From positions 17,157,622 through 17,221,621 of the forward strand of contig NC_135223.1 in NCBI RefSeq assembly GCF_052324685.1: DNA of 64,000 nucleotides, read 5' to 3'. Below the pieces are notes generated by a model, which saw only the letters and a list, made by a program, of their open reading frames with translations, did not search any database and was not told where the DNA came from. Origin of the DNA: Brachyhypopomus gauderio (lineage: Eukaryota > Chordata > Actinopteri > Gymnotiformes > Hypopomidae). The position numbers and the translations under genes are program-made. Below, in pieces: positions 13,298-25,114 of the stretch. Numbering within the stretch: the first letter of the stretch is position 1; each line of letters starts with the position of its first letter.

Positions 13298-13374
<77 letters not shown>
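13298..13374. repeat. (TG)n microsatellite with degenerate flanks
   Basis: About 38 uninterrupted TG units. Degenerate TG, TGCG and TCTG repeats extend on both sides from about 13279 to 13437. The Cys-Val and Thr-His frames here are repeat artefacts. Confidence 0.95.
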
Positions 13375-13378
<4 letters not shown>

Positions 13379-14992
13379 TGGATGTGTGTGCGTGTGTCTG
13401 TGGGTATGTGTGCATGTGTGTGTGTCTGTCTGTCTGTGGAAGGATGATATCTGAGTGCCTTCAAAAGCAAGCTGCATGCTGCCTGAAGTCTCTTGCATCA
13501 CTGCGATGATGTCACAGGAAGTTTTCTCTGGTGACAGTGCTAATGGTGAGCTCAGGCGTTATGCACCGTGTTCTGTCTTTATATGGTGATTCAGGCCAGA
13601 CTTCCGTCATAAAGCCTAATAACATCCTTCCGCTCATCTTCAGTTCCCTAATACCGAGATCTCCTTTGAACTGACTTTGCAGTGTATACATTTCTCAGTT
13701 TGCTTTTAAGATTTTTTGAGGTTCATTTTCACTGAATCGAAAGCTGACCTGAGATCAGAATTTAACTATACTGCATGTTCTGAGTTGTTAAACATAAGTT
13801 TGAGGCGTATTTATGTTTCCAGTTTGTTTTGACCCTGAGATTTGTAGAGCCCTAAGAAATACGAATCAGAACACTAATTTCCTTATTACTATATTACAGA
13901 CTTCATCGTTCAAAGTCCAAGGTTTCTTATTCAGTTCATAATCTTAAGGCATATTATTTGCTAACTATTATGAATTATTCAGTAACTACATCAAAACTAA
14001 TATGAAAGGTAGTTCCAAGAGTTCATCTGTCTTGAGTTCCACAGTAATAACAGAACCTATGCTTCACCCCCACTCTGAACACAAATGAAAGGAGAAGTGA
14101 GCACTCTCACCACTAAGGATGTGGGTCTCCCGCCACTCACACAGCTGGGAGAAGGGAGATAAGGGGGCTTGGCCTAGGAGGACAATGGACTGTGCGTGCA
14201 CTGATAGCATGGTAGTCGCACACGCAGGCCGAGTGGGAGAGATACAGAGTCACAGTGGGTTTTGAAGCACTAGTGTTTAGAACTGCCTGCTTAGGAGAGC
14301 AGCGCATGCTACCCTGCTAGTGCTTCTGCTTCAGGTCTGCATTTTACTGGTTACAGTACAGAACCTGTTACTGAACTGTTTTAACATCCTGCCAAATGAT
14401 CAATACTGTTGCTGTAGAAGCAGGAATGTTCACTTTGAAAGTAATGAATCTGATTTGAAGCTCTGACCTCTGACCTCTATCTCTGGGGGATCAAAGCTAG
14501 GAAAAGATCATATTTTAAAATCCATTACATTATCCATTACATAATGTTGGTGTTTTTTGCTTCCAGCAGAGAAGAATTGAAATAGTTAATTTCTAAACTG
14601 TTTCTGGATTACATAATGTATTGATGCCACATCACTGTCACTTTTGGCTTCACGGTTCCCATGATGACAGAACCAACCATGTGGTCCTATTCATGTTTTA
14701 GTTCATGTCTCCGTCTCAGTGTCCTGTTTAGTTTTTCCCGCCCCTTATTGTGCTCAACTGGGTCTTTTTGTTCCCTTGTTAATCAGTGTATTTAGACCCT
14801 GGTCCATTCTTTTGTTGAATATTGTGTGCCAGTGTGTTGCTTTGTCCAAAGGATTCATAGTTTCTTAATTCCCTGGTCATCGAGAGTTCATCTAATTTAG
14901 CTGCTTTTGTTTTCCACATGTGTTTTGTATCTGTCCAAATTTGGGGAAAATAACCCATGCTCACCTACACGACAGCACAGCCTCATCTCTCT

Positions 14993-14994
<2 letters not shown>

Positions 14995-15061
<67 letters not shown>
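14995..15061. repeat. (GT)n microsatellite
   Basis: About 33 uninterrupted GT units. Confidence 0.95.
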
Positions 15062-15062
<1 letters not shown>

Positions 15063-15268
15063 AATTTGTGAGCACATTCCCTCAAGTTAAGAACACCAGC
15101 GGGTGCCTTAATTAGGCCATGCGGTTCAGTTCGTGTTCTGTGTCTCAGGGCTGTGTGGTGTTGGTCGTTTTTCGAAAGCCCCCTCAATGTGCTGCAACAT
15201 CAGATCAGTCTGTCAATACCACTTGCTCAGAGCCCTGTCTGAGCTGACAGTCTTCATTGAAAAGGGGA

Positions 15269-15295
15269 TTTTTTTTTGGGGGGGGGGGGGGGGGG
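15269..15295. repeat. T9-G18 homopolymer junction
   Basis: Nine T followed directly by eighteen G. A G-run this long can form G-quadruplex structure and is error-prone in sequencing, so its length may be unreliable. Confidence 0.85.
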
Positions 15296-15870
15296 CAGTG
15301 GGTGTCACGCTACTGATCACTCCCCTCGTCTAGTGACACTGACAGGCGGGTTCTACGATACTGTTCTCAGTGTGCGTGGTTCTCTCTCTCTGTCGCCGCC
15401 CTGCTGAGCATGTCTTTACTTTGTGTTGGTACTTGCACTGATGAAATGTCGTGCACTTGCTGTCTGACCTGTGCAGAAGTAGCTGACATTGCAGCAGAAT
15501 GTTGGCCTGTTTTGGCCCCTGAGCACCTACAGTAGGTGAAGTAGTGGGTGACGTAGTAGGTGATGGAGTCTGCATTATATCAGAGGCTCTCTGTTTTCTC
15601 ATTTGCTCACCTATGTGATGAGAAAACTGGTCGTAAGCAAGGTCTATGGCTCTCCTGCTGTTAAAGTTAGAATTTATTCAGAATCCTTATTTTCACTGAA
15701 TAAATCAGTCATGCTCACAAGAGGGGCCTGCAAGTAGATGGTGAGTGTGTTCAGTCTGAAACTGATGTGCCATCTCCGTGTTGATACATTCAAGTGACTT
15801 TGAGTTGAGATTGAAAATATGAGTTAATTGTTTGGTATTCAGTGACTAGCCCTGGTTATCACAGTCTTAA

Positions 15871-16591
15871 GCCCTATCCGGACGGGATTAGTTTTTCAGG
15901 GGGACGTCTGTGAAAAATATTTCACCCTTGTACTCAGTGATAAAACTCTTGCATCCGGACAGCAATTGAAAAAACAGGAGGACCCGTGAGTTTTTGGCTT
16001 TCTCGGTCACATGACATCGCCTTGTCACGTGATAGCATGTTTAATAATGTCACACTGCCAACTCTGATGATTCCTTTTTAACTTTTAACTTTACTACTGT
16101 TCAGTTCAGCATTTAAGATCTCCGTTTAAGTTAAGCTATTTTGTTAAACCAATACAGAAAACACATTATAAAAAATCGCCAATGAATGTAAATAGCTAAA
16201 TAAATCCGTTAAATAAAATAAAATAAATCCATTAAAAAATCCAGTAAATCCATTTTCGCTCGCCGCTGTCTTTACGTGGATCTCCGTGAAAACGCGCGCC
16301 CAACGTGTAACTACGGTGCGTGGCAGTGGACATATAGCTGTTTTATTAAACGCGAGGTGATGTCTGCATGTATAAACTCAGACATGTGGATCCGGACGGG
16401 ACTAAAATTACCAGACGACCACGGAGTACAGCGAAAAACAGTAGGTAATTCCGCCTGTAATTTTCTCTGAGGACGTCTGAGAAAAACACGGACATGCTCG
16501 TTCCGGACGGGATTAAAATCACAGAGGACCCCCCGTAAAAGAGAAAATTACCCCAGGACCCCCTGAGAAACTAATCCCGTCCGGATAGGGC
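15871..16591. mobile_element. piggyBac-like non-autonomous element with TTAA target duplication
   Basis: The left end reads GCCCTATCCGGACGGGATTA and the right end is its exact reverse complement for more than 20 bp. Both are flanked by TTAA (15867-15870 and 16592-16595), the duplication used by piggyBac-superfamily transposons. Subterminal copies of CCGGACGGGA recur inside (near 16392 and 16503) alongside GAGGACGTCTGAGAAAA-type repeats. At 721 bp and without a transposase frame it is a MITE-like, non-autonomous copy. The near-perfect inverted repeats suggest fairly recent activity. Confidence 0.8.
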
Positions 16592-17506
16592 TTAAGCAAT
16601 GTCACATGTGTCCTTATACGTCCTTTCCTGTAATCTGCTGTACAGATGAGATCTATGGTATTTCTGCTGCATCATCACCTAAGGACAAAGATTAGATTAG
16701 GATTGTAATGGATGTGAAATACATGCTAGAGGCGCACGCTCATCTGAATCTCTTCTCCCCGGTGCCAAGAAGAGGGGGTAACACAGCTGGTCTCCGTGTA
16801 TCTCATCAGCACTGCGTTGGTTACGCTACAGTGTCAGAGGATATTGTGGCATCATAACAGAAAATGCTCCCACAAAGTTAGAAGCATACAATTGTCCAAA
16901 ATGTGTTGGTATCCTAAAGCATTAAGATTTCTCTTCACTGGAACTAAGAGCCCAAACTCTGAGAAACAAGCCCATAGCGTTATCTCTCTTTCAGCTAATG
17001 ATGCAGTCAGCACTGTGCATTCAGGCAGGCTACATTCTCCTAACATTTGCTAATACCAAACGGCCAGATAAAGGAACATGATTGGTCACTTCGCAGAACA
17101 CTCCACGAGGCTTGGCGTGGTGCTCGTAAGCCACGTAAGACTGCTCAGTCATGGAAATCCCTACCATGAAGCCCCAAGCGCACAGGTTTGTGCTGATGTT
17201 AGAGCAGGTTTGGAGCTCAGCTGTTACTGAGTCAGCAGAGAACTGCAGGTTTATACACACTATGCACCTCGGCACTCCCTGACCCTGCTCTGTTACTTTA
17301 TGTTGCCACTGAGTTGCTGTGGTTCCTAAATGCTTCCACACCTCCAAAATACCACTCAGAGTATTTCAGTTCATGAAATACCCTGAATTTCATGAGCTGA
17401 TTTGTTACAGCAGTGGCATCCTATTACAGTACCATGCGTGAATTCGGTGAGCTCTTCTGAATGACCTATTTTTTTTACCAAATCTTATATTTGTATCTTA
17501 TATACA

Positions 17507-17524
17507 GTGTGTGTGTGTGTGTGT
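17507..17524. repeat. (GT)9 microsatellite
   Basis: Nine GT units. Confidence 0.9.
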
Positions 17525-17989
17525 TTGTAATTTAATTTGCAGTTCAAGGTGTCGTCTATCTGTATCTAGAAAGCTTTTCTATTCTTGCTATAGCGCCCTT
17601 ATTTCCAGAAATAACAAAAGAATAGGTGATGACAGGTGCTACTGGAGGACATGATGTGTGGTTATGTAACAGCACCCCAGGGGCCAGTGGGCCGTGTGTG
17701 AGTGTGTGTGTCGGGGGGACGTGGCACGTAGCCGTACAGCAGTCGCCGTTGCCCGCCGGCCGCCCTGGGGATTGACCGCGCCCACGTTTGGAGTTTAAAG
17801 GCACGTGGCTCGGTCTGCATATGATGTGTGTGTTTTCTTCATGATGTGTGTTTTCTTCACTATGTGTTAAGCAGAAAAAGGAGAAATGTTGAGGGTCCAC
17901 TGGGACTCCTCGTTGGCGTTACATGCACAGTTAAAGTCGATTGACACTGGTACATGTGTTAATATGTCGGCCTGTAATTATCTGTAGCC

Positions 17990-18310
17990 GTAATTGTGGT
18001 GACATTCATGTCTGCTGTTAATTAGAGGTGACCCGCTCGCTGCCGGATCTCATTGTTCGTTTCTATAGTGCCTGCCCACTGCCCATTCATCTGCATTAAA
18101 AAGGCTTTTAAAGTCCTTTCTGGATAATTATCTACTAAAACATCATCATTTACACACTTCAGCTCCTTTACGGCTCTGCCCCATTTCTGCTTGGGGCGTT
18201 CGTACGTGTGGATGTGGTCCGATGCAGTTCCCGCTTGCAGCGAGGGCAGCACAGGAGCTAGTAGGTCAGTAGGGACAGGCAGGCGACAAGGCACCTGCGG
18301 CACGTCGCCA
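17990..18310. promoter_or_regulatory. Candidate conserved non-coding element in intron 1
   Basis: This is a low-repeat, GC-balanced stretch that includes GTTAATTAGAGG near 18017 and GGATAATTATC near 18121. These TAATTA-type cores fit homeodomain sites. The surrounding sequence lacks the decay and simple repeats seen elsewhere in the intron. The call is inference from texture only; no alignment was possible. A minus-strand frame (18022-18303) also spans it, but I cannot assign it. Confidence 0.25.
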
Positions 18311-19164
18311 TGACATCAGTGGCTTTTGTGATGCATCAAAGAGGAGGGTTGGGGGTTGGGGGCGGAGCCATGGGAGTGTAATACTGCACACAGCAGAGGC
18401 ACAGGGAGAGAAGAGTGGCCCAGGGGAATATTTGTCACCTTGATTTACTCAGAGGTATGGAACAGTGCTGCAGAGGAACAATGCTGGTGGGAAAACCCTT
18501 CAGTACTGAAAATTCAAACTAAAGTCATAGACAAGACTTAACCTTAGCAGTAACAGAGCCGGTCACTGTGTTATAGAACTCTCTGAATGCCCTGAAGGTT
18601 CCTAAACGTTGCTTCTCTGTGGGACACAGTGCATCAGAGATGCTTTGTTGGGGGCATTAGTGAGTGAACACTTCCCAATAAGTGACTTTTAATAGGTGTA
18701 AACCAAACGAAAGGCATCTCATTAAAAGTAATGGAGCTTTGAGGCGTGCACACCTCTCATGAAAGTCAAATGCAAATGCTCTATAAATCCTGTGACATTC
18801 AAATATAGGGTGAATCTTCTGGAGGGCTGCCGAAGTCCGTTCTCATGAGGAGTTTCACATTAAATACACCAATACATGTGGCTTTGAAATGAGCAGCCTT
18901 GCTTTTTGGAGCTGCTTTGTTTGTTGGAGAGGTGAAATGCTTTTCAGCATGTGTGATGTTGTTTTTTTCTTTTGGGACCCCTTGGTCCAGATTCACTGGA
19001 TTAAAAGTAAATGCGACCCAGTTTCCCTTCACATGTAAAGCTTGAGTTCCAGTAAGCACTTTCTGGGGGTTGTCCCACATTTACTGAATATAAATCACAA
19101 GCTCTATTTCAACACTAAATGCAGAATATTCCTCTCCTTAAATTTCCCCTAAGACCTAAGAACC

Positions 19165-19170
<6 letters not shown>

Positions 19171-19244
<74 letters not shown>
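19171..19244. repeat. (CA)n microsatellite
   Basis: About 36 CA units with one CAAA interruption near 19196. Confidence 0.95.
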
Positions 19245-19247
<3 letters not shown>

Positions 19248-20460
19248 TTCCTCAGCTTTTATTTTGGTTCATGTTTGGATCTGAAAAACAAACATTCCTG
19301 TGTCCCTAGCGCCGGACTCATTCATCACGACTGATAGCGGCTGCATTAACGTGCTAATGCACATGGATTTTGCTCTGGCAAGCAAGAGTCGGCAACCAGT
19401 TCAAATGTTTTATTCAACAGGAAGGTGTCAGGAAATTGGACCTGTCCCACTTGCCGGTCTTCTTAGCCTAGCAAGAAAGCTATTGTGACTGTGTATGACT
19501 GCCTTGTTTTCCATGTCCTGTAATCTAGGTGTTTTCTGTAACAGGACCCACTTTCAGTCTAAGGACTGTGAAACATTACATTACACTGTTGTTCACTCCC
19601 AGCTTGCATCTACATCACCTGTTTGTCTGCAGAGGGATTTGAGGAATGTGTGAGGCAAAGGTTGTTGAAGCATTGCTTTGTAGTCGTGCCACCCACACGT
19701 GCTATTCTGTTAAGTAACAATTCTGGCCTCATTCGTACCTGAAATATCTTCCCTACCACGGTCCCACAATGTTAGAACGGTAGCAGCTGACATTAACTGC
19801 TAGCACTCGTAAATCGCTGTGTCATGCAGTAGTCTGGGTAGAGTGTGCCCTTTGCCTTCCAGAACAGGAGCAGCGGGAGATATCACACAGGTGGCGACTG
19901 ACCGGTTTCTAGTTCAGCTTTTCCGTCTTGGTTTATTTTTGGAGAATGGAAGTGACGGCCATTGTGTTTGGATGATGAAAAGTTACACCTGGTTCTGATT
20001 TCTGTCTGGCACTTCCCCTCTAAACCATGCTGCCCTTTCTCTTTATACAAACATCTTGAACACTAATAACTAATCTGGATAATATAGATAACGCTCGAAT
20101 TGACCTTGCAGACGAGATCTTGTCTTTGCTTCTGCATTGCACCCAAGCAGGATGTATAGAACTCAGAACATACATTAGGCTAATCACTTACTGCCATCCC
20201 CTACATGTATAGAGTCATTGTAGATTGTAGATCATTGTGTTTTGGTGCTTTCATTAACAAAGTTTAAGTATAATATTGTAGACTTAGAGACAACCTTTGG
20301 ATTCTATGCAATGAGCAGTAGTTGCGTGTGTGTGTCCGTGTGCGTGTGTATGTGCGTGTGTGCAAGAGAGAGAGAGATCAATAGTTCAGTATGGTCTGGA
20401 CCAGTAGCCCAGGGGACTGGTAATTTAATCTGAGAGATGGCCTCCTGCTCTCAGTCTGCA

Positions 20461-21600
20461 AGCTCTCTCTGTCTTTCTCTCTCTCTTCCTCAGCTCTCTC
20501 TGTCTTTCTCTCTCTGTCTCTTCCTCAGTTCTCTCTGTCTTCCTCTCTCTGTCTCTTCCTCAGCTCTCTCTGTCTTTCTCTCTCTGTCTCTTCCTCAGTT
20601 CTCTCTGTCTTTCTCTCTCTGTCTCTTCCTCAGTTCTCTCTGTCTTTCTCTCTCTGTCTCTTCCTCAGTTCTCTCTGTCTTTCTCTCTCTCTGTCTCTTC
20701 CTCAGTTCTCTCTGTCTTCCTCTCTCTGTCTCTTCCTCAGCTCTCTCTGTCTTTCTCTCTCTCTGACTCTTCCTCAGTTCTCTGTCTTCCTCTCTCTGTC
20801 TCTTCCTCAGCTCTCTCTCTGTCTTTCTCTCTCTGTCTCTTCCTCAGTTCTCTCTGTCTTTCTCTCTGTCTCTTCCTCAGTTCTCTCTGTTTTTCTCTCT
20901 GTCTCTTCCTCAGTTCTCTCTGTCTTTCTCTCTCTCTCTTCCTCAGCTCTCTCTGTCTTTCTCTCTCTGTCTCTTCCTCAGTTCTCTCTGTCTTTCTCTC
21001 TCTGTCTCTTCCTCAGTTCTCTCTGTCTTTCTCTCTCTGTCTCTTCCTCAGTTCTCTCTGTCTTTCTCTCTCTCTGTCTCTTCCTCAGTTCTCTCTGTCT
21101 TCCTCTCTCTGTCTCTTCCTCAGCTCTCTCTGTCTTTCTCTCTCTCTGACTCTTCCTCAGTTCTCTGTCTTCCTCTCTCTGTCTCTTCCTCAGCTCTCTC
21201 TCTGTCTTTCTCTCTCTGTCTCTTCCTCAGTTCTCTCTGTCTTTCTCTCTGTCTCTTCCTCAGTTCTCTCTGTTTTTCTCTCTGTCTCTTCCTCAGTTCT
21301 CTCTGTCTTTCTCTCTCTCTCTTCCTCAGTTCTCTCTGTCTTCCTCTCTCTGTCTCTTCCTCAGTTCTCTCTGTCTTTCTCTCTCTCTGTCTCTTCCTCA
21401 GTTCTCTCTGTCTTTCTCTCTCTGTCTCTTCCTCAGTTCTCTCTGTCTTCCTCTCTCTGTCTCTTCCTCAGCTCTCTCTCTGTCTTTCTCTCTCTCTGTC
21501 TCTTCCTCAGTTCTCTCTGTCTTTCTCTCTCTGTCTCTTCCTCAGCTCTCTCTGTCTTTCTCTCTCTGTCTCTTCCTCAGTTCTCTCTGTCTTCCTCCAG
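20461..21600 (+). repeat. Pyrimidine minisatellite, about 32 units of about 35 bp, with 383-bp higher-order duplication
   Basis: The unit is a CT-rich tract ending CTCTTCCTCAG; I count 32 exact copies of CTTCCTCAG and a final variant CTTCCTCCAG at 21600. Mean spacing is close to 35 bp. A block of about eight units, carrying the private variants CTCTGACTCTTCC, CTGTTTTTCTC and CTCTCTCTCTTCC, occurs twice in the same order, offset by 383 bp (CTCTGAC at 20761 and again at 21144). The array therefore grew by duplicating an 11-unit block as well as single units. On the gfod1 sense strand every unit resembles a 3' splice acceptor (pyrimidine tract plus CAG). The Ser-Leu-rich frame across it is a repeat artefact. 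Confidence 0.95.
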
Positions 21601-21746
21601 TGCCGCCATCCTGCTTCTGCACGTTTAGGTTGTAATTGTAAAGCCTCCTGCTTCTGTCCTTAGTGCTTCTACTGCCGGGGGGGAAAACGTAGGTGTGGAT
21701 CCTATTTTTGGTCAAAGTCTGCTCAATGTGTGTATCTCGTTCTATT

Positions 21747-21751
<5 letters not shown>

Positions 21752-21805
<54 letters not shown>

Positions 21806-21806
21806 T

Positions 21807-21840
<34 letters not shown>
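21752..21840. repeat. (TG)n microsatellite
   Basis: About 44 TG units with two TA interruptions near 21799 and 21811. Confidence 0.95.
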
Positions 21841-21842
<2 letters not shown>

Positions 21843-22179
21843 CACACATGTATGTATGTCTTCTCATTTTTGCCTTTGTTCTTGTTATTCTTCCATGTTT
21901 ATTGGTTTGTTTAATTTGTGGTGTTTACTTTGTTTAATGGGTGATGAAGACATAAATGGGCAGAATAGCCCATTCATCCAGAGTGTATTATCAGTGCTGG
22001 CTCCTGTGGCCTGATGCCTGTCTGCTCCCGTGAGCACACAGCTTTATTAGAATATTGTGTAGCCATGCGGTAAAGTAAGTCCCTCTATGAATAATGTGAC
22101 ACAGCGTGTGTCACATCAACACAGCTCAGCTGGTGCCCCCTGGCTCTTTGTCATAGAGATGCAGCTGCATCCCATCTCA

Positions 22180-22180
<1 letters not shown>

Positions 22181-22274
<94 letters not shown>
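22181..22274. repeat. (CA)47 microsatellite
   Basis: About 47 uninterrupted CA units, the longest pure array in intron 1. It is the reverse complement of the TG array that ends 340 bp upstream. Confidence 0.95.
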
Positions 22275-22276
<2 letters not shown>

Positions 22277-22827
22277 CTGTTCACACACTGACCTCCATAC
22301 TCCCTCTTCCCTGATCCCTGACTGGCATTAGTGGTGCATGAGTGTGACAACAGGGAGGAGGCCATCTTTTGTGAGTGCACGCCCTGGTCTTCTGCTACTT
22401 ACGCATGTGTGTGTGTGCATGAGTGATGCGTAAGCAGAACCTGTTTTACTTGCTTCTTGCCCACTACAGGGCTGTTTGCTTCATGCTTGATGTAATGGGG
22501 TCAGGTGTGTGTGTTGTGAAATTAATGGGTGGAACTACTATCGTGTCCCCAGGCAGACATGTCTGCTCTCATTGGTCAATTACTGTGAGTGTGCTTGGCT
22601 GTGCCTCTGTGTCATTGTTCCCTGGGTAACCGATTCCCTCTGACACTATGGGAATCGGGGTGTGGGGCTCCAGCAAAAATTGACTTGTTTTACATTAAGA
22701 CCTTTTGTTTTATCAATTTTACTGAGATATGTTGCGGTACTTGGGAATTTTTAAATACATGCCCCAAAAACAATTGCTGATAAGGAAATCTGGTCTAGTC
22801 AGCGGTAGTCTTCTGAAAGCTGTGCTG

Positions 22828-22933
22828 AGGTGTGCTGTGGTGTGTGGAGGTGTGTTGTGCTGTGGTGTGCTCTGTGGAGGTGTGCGGTGGTGTGCTGTGC
22901 TGTGGTGTGCTGTGCAGAGGTGTGCTGTGCTGA
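22828..22933. repeat. Degenerate GTGTGCTGTG minisatellite
   Basis: Imperfect tandem repeats built from GTGTGCTGTGG and GTGTGGAGG for about 100 bp. Confidence 0.8.
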
Positions 22934-23999
22934 GTCTGGGGACATCTTGAGTCTTGCTGTGGAATAGGCTGTGGAGTCTAGCTGTTCCTGTGTGTAGCCA
23001 CGTGTCTGTGCCTACTTACCTTCTCTAAACCTCTCTGTATGTTTCTAGGCCTCTGTCTCCCTCTCTGTCTCTCTCTCATGTTAGGATGGAGGGATGGGTA
23101 ATTACCTCCTCTGTGTCTGGTTTCTCCTCTTTCTCTTTCGCTGCTCGAGAGAGAGACATCACTGTTTTTCCTGCTCTTAGCAGAGCAATTACCAGGCTCT
23201 CTGACACAGCACGTCACTCTTAGCTTCAGTCCCCTTTAATAATGGATTCCTGGTGGCTAGGCAGAAGAGGAGAGGTGATTAGCCTCTTTTGGGTGTGATT
23301 TCATCATTCGGTTCTGGTTAGAAATTTTACTCAACAGGGTCTGGCTGAGAGGAATTACTCAAATGTTATGAATGTTGTTTCCTTGTTACTGAAAGCACTA
23401 GTTTAGATGCAGATCTATTTAGAAATATGAAATGCACTCACATGTCATTTTCGTAAACAAGTGTGTCTGCATTGTCTGTTTCCATGTGAGGCAGCTGTTC
23501 GGTGGAGACCTTCGCTGGGTGGTTAAAGCAGGGCGCTGTGGAGATCGTTGTATAATTAGACCTGTGTCTTCTGTAGCAGCTGCACAGCTGTGGTCGGTGT
23601 GGGCTCATTTAGTGTGAAGGCGGCAGGACTTGAGTTGACCTCTGGCTGGGACGGAGAGAATTCCCCTTCTGTGAGCCAAGCTTCGTGCAGCAGGTCTTAC
23701 TTCTCCTTAATGAGGTTGTGAGAGTTATCGAGGCCGTCATCTGCATAGGACGTGCGGAGGCGTGGGTGCTGTAAAGGACATTATCGGTCCTTATTGTCTT
23801 CTTCAGTTACCTGACGTGCCCTGTCATGCTGTCTGCGCTGCGGTCACCCGCATGTGAAGTGCTCCATGAGGGCATGGAATGAACCAGGAGTGTGTCCTGC
23901 ATTGTGTCAGACCACCCACATGCACATGTGAGAAACACAGCAAGAATAAGCGTGAGACAACCTGATAAGGTGATTGTATGACAAGGAGGGAATGATATC

Positions 24000-24250
24000 A
24001 GCCACTTTGACCTCTGACGTGACGTGTTGACCTCTGATGCTGTCGTGTCGTGATTCGAGACGGAAATAATCCAGCGAGCGGCGGCTGGGCGAAGACTGTC
24101 ACAACCTCGCTTTTGAAATGTCAGCGCGCTCCTGAGAGCCGAGAGCGGCAGACCGTTTGAAGGCAGCCTGCTCCGGCTTTGGATAATTGATGAAGAGGGA
24201 GGCGTGCCGGTCCCACTGATGCTTCCAAGCCCATTAGGGTTCTGCACGGA
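24000..24250. promoter_or_regulatory. Candidate conserved non-coding element in intron 1
   Basis: A GC-balanced block with little simple repeat, running through GGATAATTGATGAAGAGGG and on to AAGCCCATTAGGG. It stands out from its surroundings. A 146-codon minus-strand frame crosses it, but the peptide does not look like a known domain. Inference only. Confidence 0.25.
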
Positions 24251-25065
24251 TTATCCAGCATGACCCCAAGCTGCCTCTGAGACAGGAGTGGTCCTGGCTA
24301 GTAGCAAGCGTGACCCTGAGCTGATTCAGACCAAAAGTTGAACTGAAATCAGGGCTGTAGGTCCCACAGGCTGTACCTGTTGTTCCTGTTTAGTTCTCTC
24401 ACCCTAATAGTGGTGAGCTCTTGAAACATTACTCTTATTACTCTAGGATTCATGTTAGTGAGCCTGTGTTATGTGGTACATCATAATCATCAAAAAATGA
24501 TTAGCTTGCGTTGTACACAACTTTATTACATTGTGTGTGTGTGTGTGTTACACACAGGGTGTGTGCGTGTGCGTGCATGTTTGTGTGATGTGTGTGAGGC
24601 AGAGAGAGAGAGATTGTGGTGCCCATTAGTGTCTCTTTGGTCCCCGGGGGACAGAAAGCCCAGCGATGGTTAGTCTCACAATAATGAGCCCCCCCACCTC
24701 CTTCTATCTGTCTCTCTCTGTTTTTCTCTCTCTGACTCTCTCTCTCCCTCATCTTTCATACTTTTTTTTGTTGCATTTTTCATTTTCATATCCACATTAC
24801 TAGATCCTGTTTCCCTTCCTGTGAATAGCTGTCCAATAAAAATGACTGCATGTGTCAAAGATTTCGAACAGAACACTCACAGACTTCTGTGATTGGTCAG
24901 TGTGCCTCCACTACACTCGGCTGTTTGTTTTTTGTTCCTAACATGTATGCTAGCATGGTGGGTCTAGGAAACCATTCATAATTTTGTAATCAGCAGTCAA
25001 CTGTGCAACCACACTGAGTGTATGACACGTTTTTTGTCCTTTTCTGTTCAGCATATCCTTCGTCC

Positions 25066-25066
<1 letters not shown>

Positions 25067-25112
<46 letters not shown>
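25067..25112. repeat. (CT)n microsatellite
   Basis: About 22 CT units. Confidence 0.95.

Positions 25113-25114
<2 letters not shown>

Noticed and set aside
13164..13509. Cys-Val and Thr-His repeat proteins at TG/CA arrays
   Set aside because: They are dinucleotide repeats read in three frames; the same applies near 15000, 19200, 21750, 22200 and 41300.
20437..20766. 109-codon Ser/Leu-rich frame
   Set aside because: It is a translation of the CT minisatellite.
20461..21600. Possible CRISPR-like array of regular repeats
   Set aside because: The units are contiguous low-complexity pyrimidine repeats without unique spacers, in a vertebrate intron.
23807..24247. 146-codon minus-strand open frame
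   Set aside because: The peptide is Ser/Thr-rich without motifs. The DNA looks more like a non-coding conserved block.
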